A stretch of DNA of 64,000 bases from Diphasiastrum complanatum. Its lineage: Eukaryota > Streptophyta > Lycopodiopsida > Lycopodiales > Lycopodiaceae. Both the position numbers and the translations under genes were made by a program. The DNA lies in assembly GCA_029204225.1 (NCBI GenBank), contig CM055097.1:51248195-51312194 (forward strand), in the 5' to 3' direction. The notes beneath the pieces are model-generated. The model did not search any database, was not told where the DNA came from, and saw only the letters and a list, made by a program, of their open reading frames with translations. The stretch's first letter is position 1. The number at the start of each line of letters is the position of its first letter. Shown here piece by piece: positions 1 through 11,450 of the stretch.

Positions 1-379
1 ATGTGACATTTGTCACTTGTCATGCATGAAATTCTACCAACTTTTTACAAGTGTACTAGCTCTAACTAGAAATGTCCAAATCATCATGCATGTGTCCATT
101 AAACTTTGTGCATGCCTTGCATGTCACTATGGATCACTTACAATTAATGCATGTGAGTTGCCACGAGTTCCCACAAGCATAATCATGCTAATTCTATGTC
201 TACAAACTATATGCAAGTTGCATTTATCAAACTAGATAATACATAACCATGTAGCTCGAGTTCTATGTAGGCCAAACTTGGCATTTTTCATTAATGAGCT
301 ATATACTTGCATGGTACAACATTTGTAGCAAGCCAAGAAATCAATATGGATTGTTTTTCAATTTTAACAACACTCGGAT
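1..379. other. Unassigned AT-rich DNA
   Basis: No supported gene. The stretch is rich in CATGCATG-type words, resembling the CATGCA-rich DNA near 31.25-31.40 kb, so it may be degraded LTR or intergenic repeat. It replaces the gag, protease and N-terminal integrase part that should precede the copia remnant beginning near 380. Confidence 0.4.
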
Positions 380-2797
380 GTGCACTTCTCATCTTCAAAG
401 AGCAAGGGTGGTGCTACTTGCTTTGTAACTTTCATTGATGATTTCACAAGATTTACTTGGTTATATCTTCTAGCTTCAAAGTCTATCATGTTTGACTATT
501 TCCTAAAGTTCAAAGCTCTAGTTGAAAATCAATTTTCATACAAAATCAAGATTCTTAGAAGTGATGGAGGTGGTGAGTACACTTCCAATTATTGTGAGCT
601 TGAAGGCATTAAAAGGGAGTTTTCTTGTGCATATACACCATCTCAAAATGGGGTGGCTGAAAGAAAGAATAGAACCTTGTGTGAATGTGCCAAAACCATT
701 AGAATTGAGGCATCCTTGCCAAAAGACTTTTGGGATGAGGCCATCAATTGTTCAAACTATCTTTGCAATCGACTCCCTCATGTTGTACTTGGAGGAAAGT
801 CACCATATGAAGCACTTTATTTGAAAAAACCTAAGGTTGATCACCTTAGAGTATTTGGATGCATATGCTTTGTCCATATTCCCTTGAAAACGAGAAAGAA
901 GGATGATCCTTGTGCAAACAAAGGAGTAATGGTTGGATATTCATCCAACAAGAAAGCCTATTGAATCTACATGCTCTCTACTTCTAAAGTAATTGAAAGT
1001 AGAGATGTAGTATTTCATGAAGAAGAAAAGTCCAATCTTGGAGGGGCCAAGATCAAGCAACCTCAAAATCTATCACCTTTTGTTATTGAAGACAATCAAC
1101 ATATGGAGGGGTCGAGATTTGAAGATGGAAGTCCTCAGATTTTCACTCCTAGAAGATCCATGAGGGAGAGATCCAAGCCTAGGAGGCTCACTTATGATGA
1201 CAAAGGAAAAGAAGTGGATCTTGATTCCACTTATGCTTATTTTATTTCTCATGAGAAGCCCAAAGATGTCCAAGAAGCCCTCAATACCAAGGAGTGGTAT
1301 GAGGCCATGAAGATTGAATATGATGCCTCGATCACCAACCACACATGGGAGCTAGTGGATCCACCACCTAACATGCACATCATTGGATGCAAGTGGGTGT
1401 TCAAGATCAAGTACAATCATGATGGCTCCATCAACAAGTACAAGGAAATATTAGTTTTTAAAGTCTTTGCACAAATATATGGCCTTGACTATGAAGAAAC
1501 CTTTGCTCCTGTAGCAAAGATGGTGACAATAAGAATCATAATCTCTCTTGCCCTATTTTTTAAGTGGAAATTGTATCAACTTGATGTCTCCAACGCTTTT
1601 TTGAATGGCTATCTTGAGGAGGAGATATACATGGAACAACCTCAATGATTCATCAAGGATAAATCTAAGGTGTGTTTGCTATTTAGAAGTCTTTATGGCT
1701 TGAAGCAAGCACCTAGATCATGATATTCAAGACTCAACAACTTTCTACTTTTATTAGGATTTGTGCTTAGTGACTATGATCCTTCTATGTTCTTAAAGTT
1801 TGATGGTAGTAATATTGTCATTATTCTAATCTATGTAGATGACATTATTCTTAGTGGAAGTTGTTTGATGCTAGTTCAAGAAACTAAGGATGCATTAGGA
1901 GGAGAATTTAAAATGCAAGATCTAGGAGAGATCCATTACATTTTAGGCCTTGAGATTGATTTTCATGAAGAGTATGATTTTATTTGTCAATCTAGATGTG
2001 TCTTTTCTATGTTGAGAAAATTCAATATGCAAAATTGTAAAGGCATAGATACTCCCATGGAGCAACATGTAAAAGACCCTATTAAAGGTGATAAAAGATC
2101 CTTTGAGGACATCACACTTTATAGGAGTCTTATAGGCTCCTTAATTTGGCTTACTATCACTAGACCCGATTTGAGCTATTGTGTGCACAAATTGAGTCGA
2201 TTTATGCAAGATCCTAAAATCCAACATTGGAAGATGGCCAAGAGAGTTCTAAGATATGTATCTTCTACTCAAGATTATGGTTTATTGTACAAAAATGAAG
2301 ATCTAACCATTGTTGGCTATTCGGATTCCGATTTTGCAATTGATAAAATGGATCGGAAGTCCATTAATGTATATACTATCTTTCTTGGAGGCAATCTTGT
2401 GTCTTGGCTTTCAAAGAAGCAAGATACCATATCTCTATCTTCTTGTGAGGCCGAGTACAAAGCACTCACTACAACAACTAAAGAGATGCTTTGGATCAAG
2501 AGGTTAATCGTGGAGCTAAAGTGCATCAAAGAGGATGATGTTCCCTTGATCAAGTGTGACAACATATCGGCCCAAGCTCTTGCAAACAATCTTATTTTTC
2601 ATGCAAGAAGCAAGCATATAGAAGTGGCACACCATTTTGTAAGGAAAAAGCTCATTGGAGGTGAAATCAACTTGGAACATGTCGACACATCTTCATGTAT
2701 TGCTGATCTTATCACAAAGCCACTTTGCAAAAGTGCCTTCTCAAAGCATAGATCTAATCTTGGTCTTATCTCAAGATCGATGCTTGATCCACATTAG
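380..2797 (+). pseudogene. Ty1/copia pol remnant: integrase, RT, RNase H
   Basis: The frame shows a copia integrase core (FIDDFTR, then RSDGGGEY and NGVAERKNR, carrying the second acidic residue and the Glu of the DDE triad). It is followed by the serine/arginine linker, RT (ETFAPVAKMV, QLDVSNAFLNG, SLYGLKQAPRS, IYVDDIILSG with the catalytic YVDD) and RNase H (SWLSKKQ, LSSCEAEYKAL, CDNISAQALANN, HIEVAHHFVRKK, IADLITKPL). The first integrase Asp, protease and gag are missing because the 5' end is truncated. Breaks are TGA at 962-964 (probable CGA origin), TGA at 1646-1648 and TGA at 1721-1723 where Trp is expected. It would have made the Pol polyprotein of an LTR retrotransposon and cannot now do so. 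It ends normally just before a polypurine tract. Confidence 0.93.
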
Positions 2798-2805
2798 ATA
2801 CATTT

Positions 2806-2924
2806 TTAGGAGGAGTGTTGAAATATTGGAAAAATCTATCTAATGTTGTAAGTAGGGGTCCTAAAAATGCCAAAGATGAATTGAGCTCTTTTGGCTTAGT
2901 AAAGACCCATCTTAGAATAAAATA
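2806..2924 (+). repeat. Copia polypurine tract and truncated 3' LTR start
   Basis: A purine run (AGGAGGAG) follows the RNase H stop and abuts TGTTGAAATATTGG, the expected TG start of a 3' LTR. Only about 110 bp of LTR remain before the sequence switches abruptly into RT of another copia copy, so the right part of this element was lost by deletion or recombination. Confidence 0.7.
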
Positions 2925-3809
2925 GATAACTTTGTAATTATTCTTCTCATCTATGTAGATGATATCATTCTTTGTGGAAACAATGAGAAGTTAGTTGAAG
3001 AAACTAAGCATGCACTTGGTACTGAGTTTAAAATGCAGGACTTAGGAGTTCTTCACTATATTCTAGGCCTTGAAATAGTTTTTTGGAAAGGTCATGCATT
3101 TATAAGCCAAAGTAGATATGCACTTTCCATGCTCAGGAAATTTCATATGGAGAACTATAAAGGCATAGATACACCTATGGAGCACACTATAAAAGTTCCT
3201 ATTAAACATGATTAAAAATCCTTTGAGGACATCACTCTTTATAGGAGTCTTATTGGCTCACTTATTTGGTTAACAATGATTAGGCCTGATCTAAGCTTTT
3301 GTGTTCATAAGCTAAGTCAACACATGCATGATCCAAAGTTATATCATTGGAAATTGGCTAAAAGAGTCTTGAGGTATATATCTTCTACCTTGGATTATGG
3401 ACTATACTATGAAGGAGAAGATCTGACTTTGATTGCTTTTTCAGATTCAGATTTTGCAGGAGACAAGTTGGATAGGAAATCTACAAGTGCTTACACTATA
3501 TTTCTTGGAGAAAATTTGGTTTCTTGGCTGTCAAAGAAACATGCAACTATTTTCTTATCATCTTGTGAAGCTGAATACAAATCTCTTACAACCACAACAA
3601 AGGAGGTTTTATGGATCAAAAGGCTACTTTTGGAGCTTAAGTGTTATGCAGATGAAGATTTACCAATTATCAAGACTGATAACATTTCTGCTCAGGCTCT
3701 TGCAAATAATTCAGTCTTTCATGCAAGGAGCAAGCATATTGAAGTGGCTCATCATTTTGTAAGAGAAAAAGTCATTGGAAGAGAGATCTCATTGAGCGAG
3801 CTCGACTGA
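2925..3809 (+). pseudogene. Ty1/copia RT (C-terminal) and RNase H remnant
   Basis: Starts inside RT at the LLIYVDDIILCG motif and runs through the connection to RNase H (SDSDFAGDKLDRKS, VSWLSKK, LSSCEAEYKSL, DNISAQALANN, HIEVAHHFVREK). It is closely related to the preceding remnant and in the same orientation. A TAA at 3213-3215 splits it where the relative at 2.09 kb reads on. The frame ends artificially at 3809 (SLSELD), before the usual C-terminal IADLITK motif, so both ends are truncated. No LTR or PPT is attached. Confidence 0.92.
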
Positions 3810-3991
3810 AGAGATGGTAGATAAAACAGATTATGAAAAAATAGAAATTAATAAAGGTAAGATTTTGAATCTATATAAACACCAATCGGACTAGGAATGT
3901 GAAGATTATATATTGCTTCTTCAAAATACCAAAAAGTATTTGCTTGGTCGATGGATGATTTAATAGGAATACCAGTAAATGGGACGAACAT

Positions 3992-4291
3992 AGAATAGAT
4001 CTTATCCAGGGAACAATACCTGTTAGGCAACACCAATATCGATTGAATCCAAAGTACTCCTTGTTAGTTAAAGACGAATTAGATAGATGTCTTATAGCGG
4101 GTATTATATATCCTGTTCTATGATGTGAGTGGGTGTCACCAATAGTTATTGTACCTAAGAAGAAGACGGGCAAGATCAAAGTTTGCCAAGATTTTAGAAA
4201 ACTAAATGCTGCTACAGCAACGAATTATCATCCTCTGCCGTATACAGATACTATTCTTGACCAGGTAGCTGATCATGAATGTTATAGCTTT
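3992..4291 (+). pseudogene. Ty3/gypsy reverse transcriptase scrap
   Basis: About 100 codons with the N-terminal RT signature of gypsy elements: a QYRLNP-type start, SPIVIVPKKKTGKIKVCQDF, RKLNAATATNYHPLP and a TILDQVADHECYSF end. One TGA (4121-4123) interrupts it just before CEWVSPIV. It stops before the catalytic YxDD region. It lies between unrelated copia and gypsy pieces, so it is an isolated fragment. Confidence 0.88.
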
Positions 4292-4572
4292 AATCTCCCC
4301 AAACTTTGGTACCTTCAAGGGTTTTGCTTTCAAAGGGCTTGTGAGGTACTTTATGAGAAAAGGAAGAGTGTTGGTCGGCATTATGGATTTTGCTGGCGAT
4401 ACTCATGATGCAGCCAAATTTCTTCAGATGGGTGGGGATAAACTATCGGGGTTGAATCATCACTTGGAGGAACAACCTGCGGTTGAGTTTTGCTGGGTGC
4501 AAGTGTAGGGGCTTGGCATTGGGTTTGTGTCCAAGTCAAGACCCAAGTAGGATGAGTTTCAACTGGTAAATT
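4292..4572. other. No recognised gene
   Basis: A 77-codon open frame (4275-4508, +) continues out of the gypsy RT scrap in another frame, but I recognise no family in it. It is probably degraded retroelement DNA. Confidence 0.3.
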
Positions 4573-5895
4573 TTATACTTTCATTGAATAGATTGGAGCA
4601 GCAGGTTTGGATCGGGATGGGCAGTCCTTTACGTGATGTTCAATACCACAATTTTCACAAGCTGGAGAGAAACAGAGTTTATCTGGGCAGCGAATACTAG
4701 GATGTTTACCTGCACATATAAAGCATCCTCATATTGCAGGTAGTTGGTGTGCGACAAAGACAGCTTGGTTTGGATTATAAGCTTGGGCATTGAAATCCAG
4801 TGGTTGAGCATTAGAATCATAGGTATAGTAAACAATCGTTTTAGTAGAGTACTGCGGTTGAGTATTGTCTTCCACATAGTAGGTGGCTGGATCGATGGTA
4901 TTCGGATCAAGATAATGGAAAGTGTTTTGTGGGGCAGGTTGGTTAACAACAAACTGTTGATGTGGAAATGGATATTGATTTGGTGCACGTGGTCGTGGTT
5001 GGTAAACCCCTGGTCGTGGCACAGGTTGTTGTGGTGGGTAGGGGTGGTAAGCTCGATAAACGGTGGGTCTGGTGGCTGCTGAGAAATGATTTCGCATTTG
5101 AGGGCATTCATTAGCAGTGTGATGCTGTGAGCAGATTGGGCACCAGACATTTTCTCTTGCTGGAAAGGATTTCTCAGCAATTTGTTTCATGGCGGTTTGG
5201 AAATCGACAGTGAGTTTATCCATATGTGATTGTTGAGCTTTTTGCCAGGTTCTCATTTGATGTAGAAGTTCAAAAGATTGAGCAATATTATCAGACTTAG
5301 GATGATTCGGATTCTTAGATTTCTTTTCACAATGGTCAAAGTCATCATCGGAACCTTCGTCTTCTTCACGGATAGCATCGGTGATCACATCTTTAAGTTG
5401 ATCATAAAGGTCAACTGGTTTAAGTTCACGACAGATGTTTTTAGGCAATCCAACTAAAAATAGTTTTATGGCCATGCGTTCAGTGATATTTTCATCTACA
5501 CATTCTACTTTGAGACGTTTAAAACGCTCAATGTAGTTTTAAATAGACTCTATGCGACGCATCTTGATATGAGTAATTTGAATGAACGGGCTCTGAGTCA
5601 GTTTGGATGGTCTGAAACGCTTGATGAGAGCGTCCTTGAGGGTGGTCCAAGAAGCAAGATCAGGAGTTTCGAGATTCAAGTACCACTCCTTGGTGGTGCC
5701 ATAGAGTACCATGGAAAATAGGCGAAGCTTTTCAGTTTCAGAGGCATCTCCATAAAAACGGCATGCATTATCAAAGTCTTGGAGAAATCAGACTGGGTCA
5801 GATTTGCCATCGTACTTTGGTGCACCGATACGTGGAATTCTTCGTTCCATTCGTGGAGGAGTCGGATTAGAAGATTCAGCACAGTCACGAGACAT
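4573..5895 (-). pseudogene. Ty3/gypsy Gag pseudogene with CCHC-type knuckles
   Basis: On the minus strand a start (MSRDCAESSN) leads into a retrotrans_gag-type capsid segment (NACRFYGDASETEKLRLF, GTTKEWYLNLE, ALIKRFRPSKLTQSP, MAIKLFLVGLPKNI). An acidic stretch and a Pro/Gln/Tyr-rich middle follow. Three Cys/His clusters come next: CPICSQHHTANEC, CFICAGKHPSIRC and CENCGIEHHVKDC, each close to C-x2-C-x3/4-H-x4-C. In-frame stops at 5788-5790 (TGA), 5539-5541 (TAA) and 4729-4731 (TGA) disable it, yet the same frame reads on to TAA at 4573-4575. Gag would coat retrotransposon RNA in cytoplasmic particles. Its leader, tRNA-Asp primer site and LTR lie directly upstream at 6.7 kb. No pol is attached downstream. 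Confidence 0.87.
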
Positions 5896-6702
5896 GATGC
5901 AGAATACAGAGTAGCAGGGCAGGACTGTACTTGTCAAAAAGGGCAGTTTGCTTGTAGAATGGATAGTGTAGGACAAAAACTGGTCTTTCTGATTGTTATC
6001 GAATTTGCGGACAGGCTGAGAAATCGTGGAGAGACAGATAAATCTAACTATAATACTCACGAATTCTGAACAAGTATTCTGAATGTCAGAATACTGATTT
6101 TTTTTTATTTTTTGGAAAAATTTGACGATTCGAAATTCGCGGATAGTATAGGGAAATCGTGCTCTGTGAGGGCGAATTCTTAGGCTTGATGGCGAATTCT
6201 AATAGAGAGGTTTGTCAGTAAATGGGTAAAATCTGTGATATAGAATTTGCGGACGTGCTGAAGGACTGATATTAATGAGATCTAGCCTCAGTGAAGTCAA
6301 CGAATTCTAAGACAAAGATTTTGATGAGAAATAAGAGATTTTGACAGTATAACAGGCTGTTTTCTCAAAATCTGACTGTGGTCAAAATTCGTGGAGGTGA
6401 TAAAATGAAAAATCAGGGTATGTTAGGGCTGCAGATAGACTGGCGAATTCTGAAATACCTGTTTGGTTGTGAAAAAAGGTCACTTGGGTCACTTCTTTTG
6501 AAGAAAATGCCCAAATTGACTCTTTTATTGCTTTCCCCCGGTTTGAGAAGTTGCTCCGCAGCTCGTGTAGGACCTGGAGAGACGACACGTGCTGTTTGTT
6601 GGTAGATAGAGATAAGCACACAAGCAAACATACAACATGGAAGCAAGAAATAAAAGAAAGAAAAAAAAAGGAGAAGAAGCTAGGTAGAAAAATACTTAAA
6701 AA
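5896..6702 (-). other. Gypsy 5' leader between PBS and gag
   Basis: About 800 bp between the gag start and the primer site, read on the minus strand. It repeats AATTCG/GAATTC words but has no convincing gene. An upstream Met at 6060 is in frame with gag, so the true gag start could be there. Confidence 0.5.
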
Positions 6703-6717
6703 GCGGCAACGGCACCA
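6703..6717 (-). promoter_or_regulatory. Primer binding site, tRNA-Asp type
   Basis: Minus-strand TGGTGCCGTTGCCGC differs at only two positions from the complement of the 3' end of plant tRNA-Asp (TGGCGCCGTTGCCGG). It lies one base from an LTR end (CCAACA on the minus strand) and upstream of the gypsy gag, so this is where minus-strand DNA synthesis would start. Confidence 0.8.
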
Positions 6718-6718
6718 A

Positions 6719-7495
6719 TGTTGGAAGTATTTCTAGTGAGTGCGGTGGCTAGATCTACTTATGGGTGTAGTATAGGGATGTAGAGATTCGTCCACTTTTT
6801 AGGTTTCTACAAAAGCTTCAACAGAAATATGAAGGAATGAGAGCACTAAGGCATACCCAACTAGTGCCCAAAATGGAAATAAACTAATTAGTAACAACAA
6901 TGAAAATCCTTGCTAAGGCTTACCCAACTAGCAAAGTGACTAGACTAATCCTAGATTAACACCCGAAGGGTAATAAAATGAGATTGCGGCTAATACTAAA
7001 CAAATAAGCAATAATGAACATGCCACAATAAAAACCGATGAAAAGGAGGCAAGAGGAGGCCTGAGCACCTTCCCTCAAGCAATTCACCTTTCCAAAGGGA
7101 ACACAAATGAAATAGAATGATAATTCTCCAAAATAGAGAGCAAGATAGCTTAATCTAAAAAGTGTTATTTACAATGCAAATACTCTCCTTTTATGGCAAG
7201 GAGGGTCTTCCATAAGTGTCTACTAATTTATGGGACTAATCTGTTTCTAGTCTTTCTAGAACTTCTTTTTTCTTAACTTAGGACAACTTAAGATAAAATA
7301 TTTCTAATCTTAAGTTTTCTAAGTCTAAGTTCTAAATCTAAGTTTAAGCTATTTTATTATTATTTAAGCTTCTACTCATGGACTTACAAAACACATGCCA
7401 TGGCTTGAAGTTTATTGACAGATACTCATATGTGGTCTTACAAAACACATGCCACGAAGTTTTATTATTTTATTATTTTCTCTGTGTTAGCACAG
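6719..7495 (-). repeat. Gypsy 5' LTR (minus strand)
   Basis: The LTR of the gag element ends at 6719 (…CCAACA on the minus strand, next to the PBS). It contains a minus-strand TATA-like CATAAAAGG near 7185-7195. The outer edge is uncertain because another gypsy LTR end in the opposite orientation abuts it around 7.5 kb. A short direct repeat (ACTTACAAAACACATGCCA-like) occurs twice at 7.38-7.46 kb. Confidence 0.6.
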
Positions 7496-7736
7496 TTGCT
7501 AACAGAGAGAAAGAGTAAGCTATCTTCATTATGGATCTAGTGTTAGTGGATGTAGTGTTAATGCTTAGGGTTAATGGATGCTAGAGTTAGATGTGAATCT
7601 TCCATTCATGCTGAAATCTGAAGTATACTATCGCTCTCATGGGAACGAACCTACGTGTGACAACTAACTTCATCTCCTCGATGCTAGATTGATTAGATCT
7701 TGGGTTGAGGATAGGCAAGGAGGGAAATCGGCTACA
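7496..7736 (+). repeat. Gypsy LTR 3' end (plus strand)
   Basis: This segment is the inverted counterpart of LTR ends at 20.59-20.83, 21.40-21.63 and 23.28-23.42 kb, sharing the GAAGATAGC, CATTAACCCTAAG and CCATGAGAG blocks. It ends GGCTACA, then a 4-bp spacer and a tRNA-Asp type primer site. The upstream part of this LTR is missing, cut where it meets the minus-strand LTR. Confidence 0.72.
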
Positions 7737-7740
7737 ATTG

Positions 7741-7756
7741 TGGTGTCGTTGCCGAG
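7741..7756 (+). promoter_or_regulatory. Primer binding site, degenerate tRNA-Asp type
   Basis: TGGTGTCGTTGCCGAG has three mismatches to the tRNA-Asp complement. The spacing to the LTR end is four bases, the same as in the related minus-strand copy at 23264-23283, which supports the assignment. Confidence 0.7.
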
Positions 7757-8700
7757 GAGCTATGCCAATTTTTCAATTTGCAACATGTTGGTTGGATGGT
7801 TAGCTTGTATTAAGCATCTTGTCGTGGCATAAATAGTGTAAAATTTGCATTTAGGGCTAGTTTGGGAGTGATTTTGCCTGATTTGAGTAGATTTTCTTGT
7901 TTGAAATCTAATTTGATTATGGAACAGGAAAGTTATTCAAATCACCAATCTTAAGATCCATTTGGATCTGAGATATAAAAAAAAACAACAAAAATCGGTC
8001 AAATCTATCAAATTTTGGTCAAAAGGAGGCAAAAATCGTCATCAGTGTTGACAACTTTTTGCCCTCTTTCAGGAAACGTTCATCGAGTTGCAAGCACCTT
8101 CAGTTTTGATCACAGAATCTTCAGTTTGAAGGGCGAACAATCCTTTCTAGCAGATTTTCAGAAACATCAGAAAAACCATCAAAAAACACCAAAAAATCAC
8201 CAAAACCCTAAAAATACAAAAAAAGAACCTTCGCCCTATTCACTATGCATAGGTGTGATTCAGATCTATCTATTGCTAGGTTGGCGAAGAATAATATCAA
8301 AAATAGAAGGTTTCTTAGAAGATCAGTTGTCATATTGTCGTATTTTTGTCAAAAAAGTCTCTTTTTTGTAAAAATACTAGTATTACTTTTGATTCTTCGC
8401 CAGCACCTTTGCCGAGTTTCTAGATCATTCTATTTATAGTAAATTATTATTTTTGAGTTCGGCAAACATTCATCGTATTCAGATCATAGAAAATCTTTAT
8501 TTTTACTCTCGCCAAACTATAGAAACTATGTTTTTGTGTGCTAGAAACCTTAGCCAGTTCTATCCTAGCTTTATTTGTGTTAGATTTTGAGTATGAGAGT
8601 TCGGCGAAGGTTATTCACTAGTAAGCGAGACACAAATTCATGAGAGAACTGTATTTCTCTCACGCTAACGCATTGCGTGGATCTATCATGCAGTGCTTGA
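7757..8700 (+). other. Gypsy leader, related to 22.7-23.26 kb
   Basis: After the primer site the sequence (CTATGCCAATTTTTCAATTT onward) matches, in inverted orientation, the DNA downstream of the PBS at 23264-23279, including the GTTGGATGGTTAGCTTG block and the GAGTTCGGCGAAGG-type words. It contains short open frames (for example 8015-8371) that I do not regard as genes. Confidence 0.6.
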
Positions 8701-8934
8701 AGAATCAAAAAAATAAATAGATGATGTTGTAGTTGTTGTGCACATTATTAATCTGTATGATTGTATGATCTTGAATGAAAATTTGTCTGCTACTATTTGT
8801 GTGTCTGATTCACTTGCTCATTTTAATTCCGCACTTTGGTTTGATTTTTGTCGAATGCTACATTAATTTGTTAACAAAGATCAACAGTGTCTGACTACTC
8901 TCTGAAGGATTGTAGGAGTGATATAGCCGATAGT

Positions 8935-9260
8935 GACCAGCGATCACATCTGAAAGAGGAACTAATTTCGTTCACGAATCCTTTCGCTTTGTGTTTCGCC
9001 TCGCTTCTCTTCGTGATTACTTGGTCATAAGGCCTCACTTAGATTTTGTTTCGTTTCGTCATGTTTCGTCTCATCTCATCTTGTTGCAGAGCCTGATTGA
9101 TCTTGTCACGAACTCTTTCGCTTTGTTTCATTTCGTGGCGTTTCGTGATCCATAAATCAATGTTAGAGCTCATTTAAGTTTCGCTTCGTTTCATTTTGTT
9201 TTCTTCCAGATTTCGTCTCGTTTCATTTCGTTGTATTACAGAGCCTAATTGATCCAACTC
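8935..9260 (+). repeat. TTTCGT-rich degenerate repeat block
   Basis: Dense irregular repetition of TTTCGT, CTTCGTTTCGT and TTCGTCTCGT, including a duplicated phrase (ACAGAGCCTGATTGATC versus ACAGAGCCTAATTGATC about 140 bp apart). It probably belongs to the spacer or leader of the gypsy element to its left. Confidence 0.6.
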
Positions 9261-11425
9261 GAATAGAAATAATTTGAGTGTCGTGAAAAGTTTCGCAAAT
9301 CATTCGTGATTTAATTTTATCAATTTGTCACCAGAGTTTTGGCTAGAATCTGCATTTTTCTGAGTGCATTTTTATTCAGCATCAACATCAACACCAAATT
9401 AGCAAAACTTACTTATTTTCATATGGAATCAAATAGAATTTGGTCACTGGATTGCAATGTACTGTAGTCGATGGAATAAATAGCCCTTTTAAAAGTGACA
9501 TCTTTTGCCTTCACTGCCGATATAAAAAAGGACTAACAACAAAAATGTCTCCAATGGAATTGAAATTGAGATTGTGCTACAAAATTTTTTGGCTGGCTTC
9601 AACAATTGTATATGTAATCTCAAAAGTTTTATCTTAAAGTTCTATACAAATTTGGGAGTTAATCAAAAGCTTCTATTTAAATATGAAGAAAAAAGTCAAA
9701 ATAGTTGTCGAACATATCAATTTTATTGGGTAAATAAAATTCATATTCATTATAATGGTTAGAATCAAAATATGTCTGTCGAGGATTGTATGGGATTCTA
9801 ACAAAAAAGTTATGTACAAGATTTTAAATGGATGTCGAGATAATATTTACAGACTTTTCTGTTATCTTGTCAAGCTCTTCTTGGGTTACCTCAACCTTCG
9901 GCGAAGAAACCTTCTGAGGAGGTTGACGAGTAACAAGAGAGAGGAAGCTAGTTCTGACTCTGATTCAGAGTCCAAAGATGCTGATTCAGTGGTCAAGATG
10001 ATATGAGGTCACTTTGTAGGGATGACTTTTGGAGGAAGGGAAGCAGCTAGCCTACAAGATTCTGATTTTTTAGGGACAACCTACTTCCTCTTCCTGCTTG
10101 AGGTAGTCGGCATGTTTGATCTATCTAGAGGCAGATCTTTGGAGGTGTTGGCGTTATCCACATGAAAACCTGAATAACGCTAAAAAAGTCATTTGAGAAT
10201 TATGAAATCCTTGAGCATGATGGTAACATGCTTACCATGCATGGCCAGAAGAACAAAATCTTCAAAAAACTAGGACAAATAGTTCTCTACAGCACCTTCT
10301 TAGGCCTGCATGGATATAACAAAAAAACAAACATGGAGGCCTAGTGACATGGTAACATTTCTAATAGATCGGCCGAAGGGAGCCCCCGAGTCAACAATTC
10401 CGTTGATCTCTGAAGTTTCTTGATCTCCCTCAGCCTACCATATCACCGGCCAATTTTAGGAGAGACACGAGCAAGGGAAGGTTGTACAAAGGTTTTGGCA
10501 TGGGCAATGGACTTCACCCTAGCCATTATGTTCAGAAATAAAAGAAAAAAACTAAGAAAAAAAAATCTAAATTGGAATATCACTTTTGAGCGCACAGAAA
10601 GGATTCTAAAAAATTTGCACAAGAAACACCCTTGAAATCGATATCGAGAGTGAATATTGGTTTTGAGCGTAAAACAGAAAGAATTTTTGCACTCGAACGT
10701 GATATCAGACAGATTGTGGTATCAGTCTCAAACGTAGAGGGAGGGGGGCATTGGCAGATAGAGAATGATAGCATAGCGCACTTGAGAGCAATATCGGAGA
10801 GCAAGAATGAAATTTGAATGAGAAAAAGTGATTTTTGTCCAAAGAGAGTACATGTAAAAAAATTTCACACGTGCGAAAGACGGCCGATGCCACATGGTAG
10901 AATTTCAGAGGTCCACGTGTCCATTTGTACAAGCAATTATGATGTATTGATTACGGATACGTGGGGGCAGGCACATGGATGAGTCAGACGTCAACACATG
11001 TCATTCCGCATGTGAGAATTGTTGTATCAATCATTCGATATACGAAGAATAGTTTCAATGAATCATTAAATGCCACGTGTCATTTTGATTGGATTCCACA
11101 CATGCAAAGTTGTTTTTATAAACAGATCATTTTAGGCTCGGATTTTCAAGAGATGTTTGCAATTTTTGCATTTGATATCATTTTCAAGTGCACTCTTTCT
11201 ACACGGCATACTCCGTTCCATACGCACTTGAAACCGATATTGGTATCCTGGGTATCGCTTTCAAGCACGCGTTGTCATTCCAATTTACTTTGACATTTGT
11301 ATGTTTTTTTTTTCCTATATTTTTTTCTTTTAAATGTCTAGTTTTGATTTTAGTCTGCTATCTTTTTTTATTGAATTTGGTAGTACTAACAATACAGAGT
11401 ATTTCAAGACACTTTTTTCTCCTCA
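9261..11425. other. No recognised gene; decayed intergenic DNA
   Basis: Short open frames exist (for example 9755-10006 with a Ser/Asp-rich tail, and 10961-11293) but none shows a family motif. At 10.6-11.3 kb the words GATATC and TTTGAGCG recur, and a TATA-like TTTATAAAC at about 11.115 kb follows a CACGTG word, so an old LTR is possible there. Confidence 0.35.
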
Positions 11426-11426
11426 C

Positions 11427-11450
11427 GGTTTAGGGTTTAGGGTTTAGGGT
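11427..11450 (+). repeat. Short interstitial telomere-type repeat
   Basis: Three consecutive TTTAGGG units, the plant telomere heptamer (AAACCCT on the other strand), sit inside otherwise ordinary AT-rich DNA. Three units are too few to be a telomere. They act as a telo-box in some plant promoters or may be a repair scar. Confidence 0.7.
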
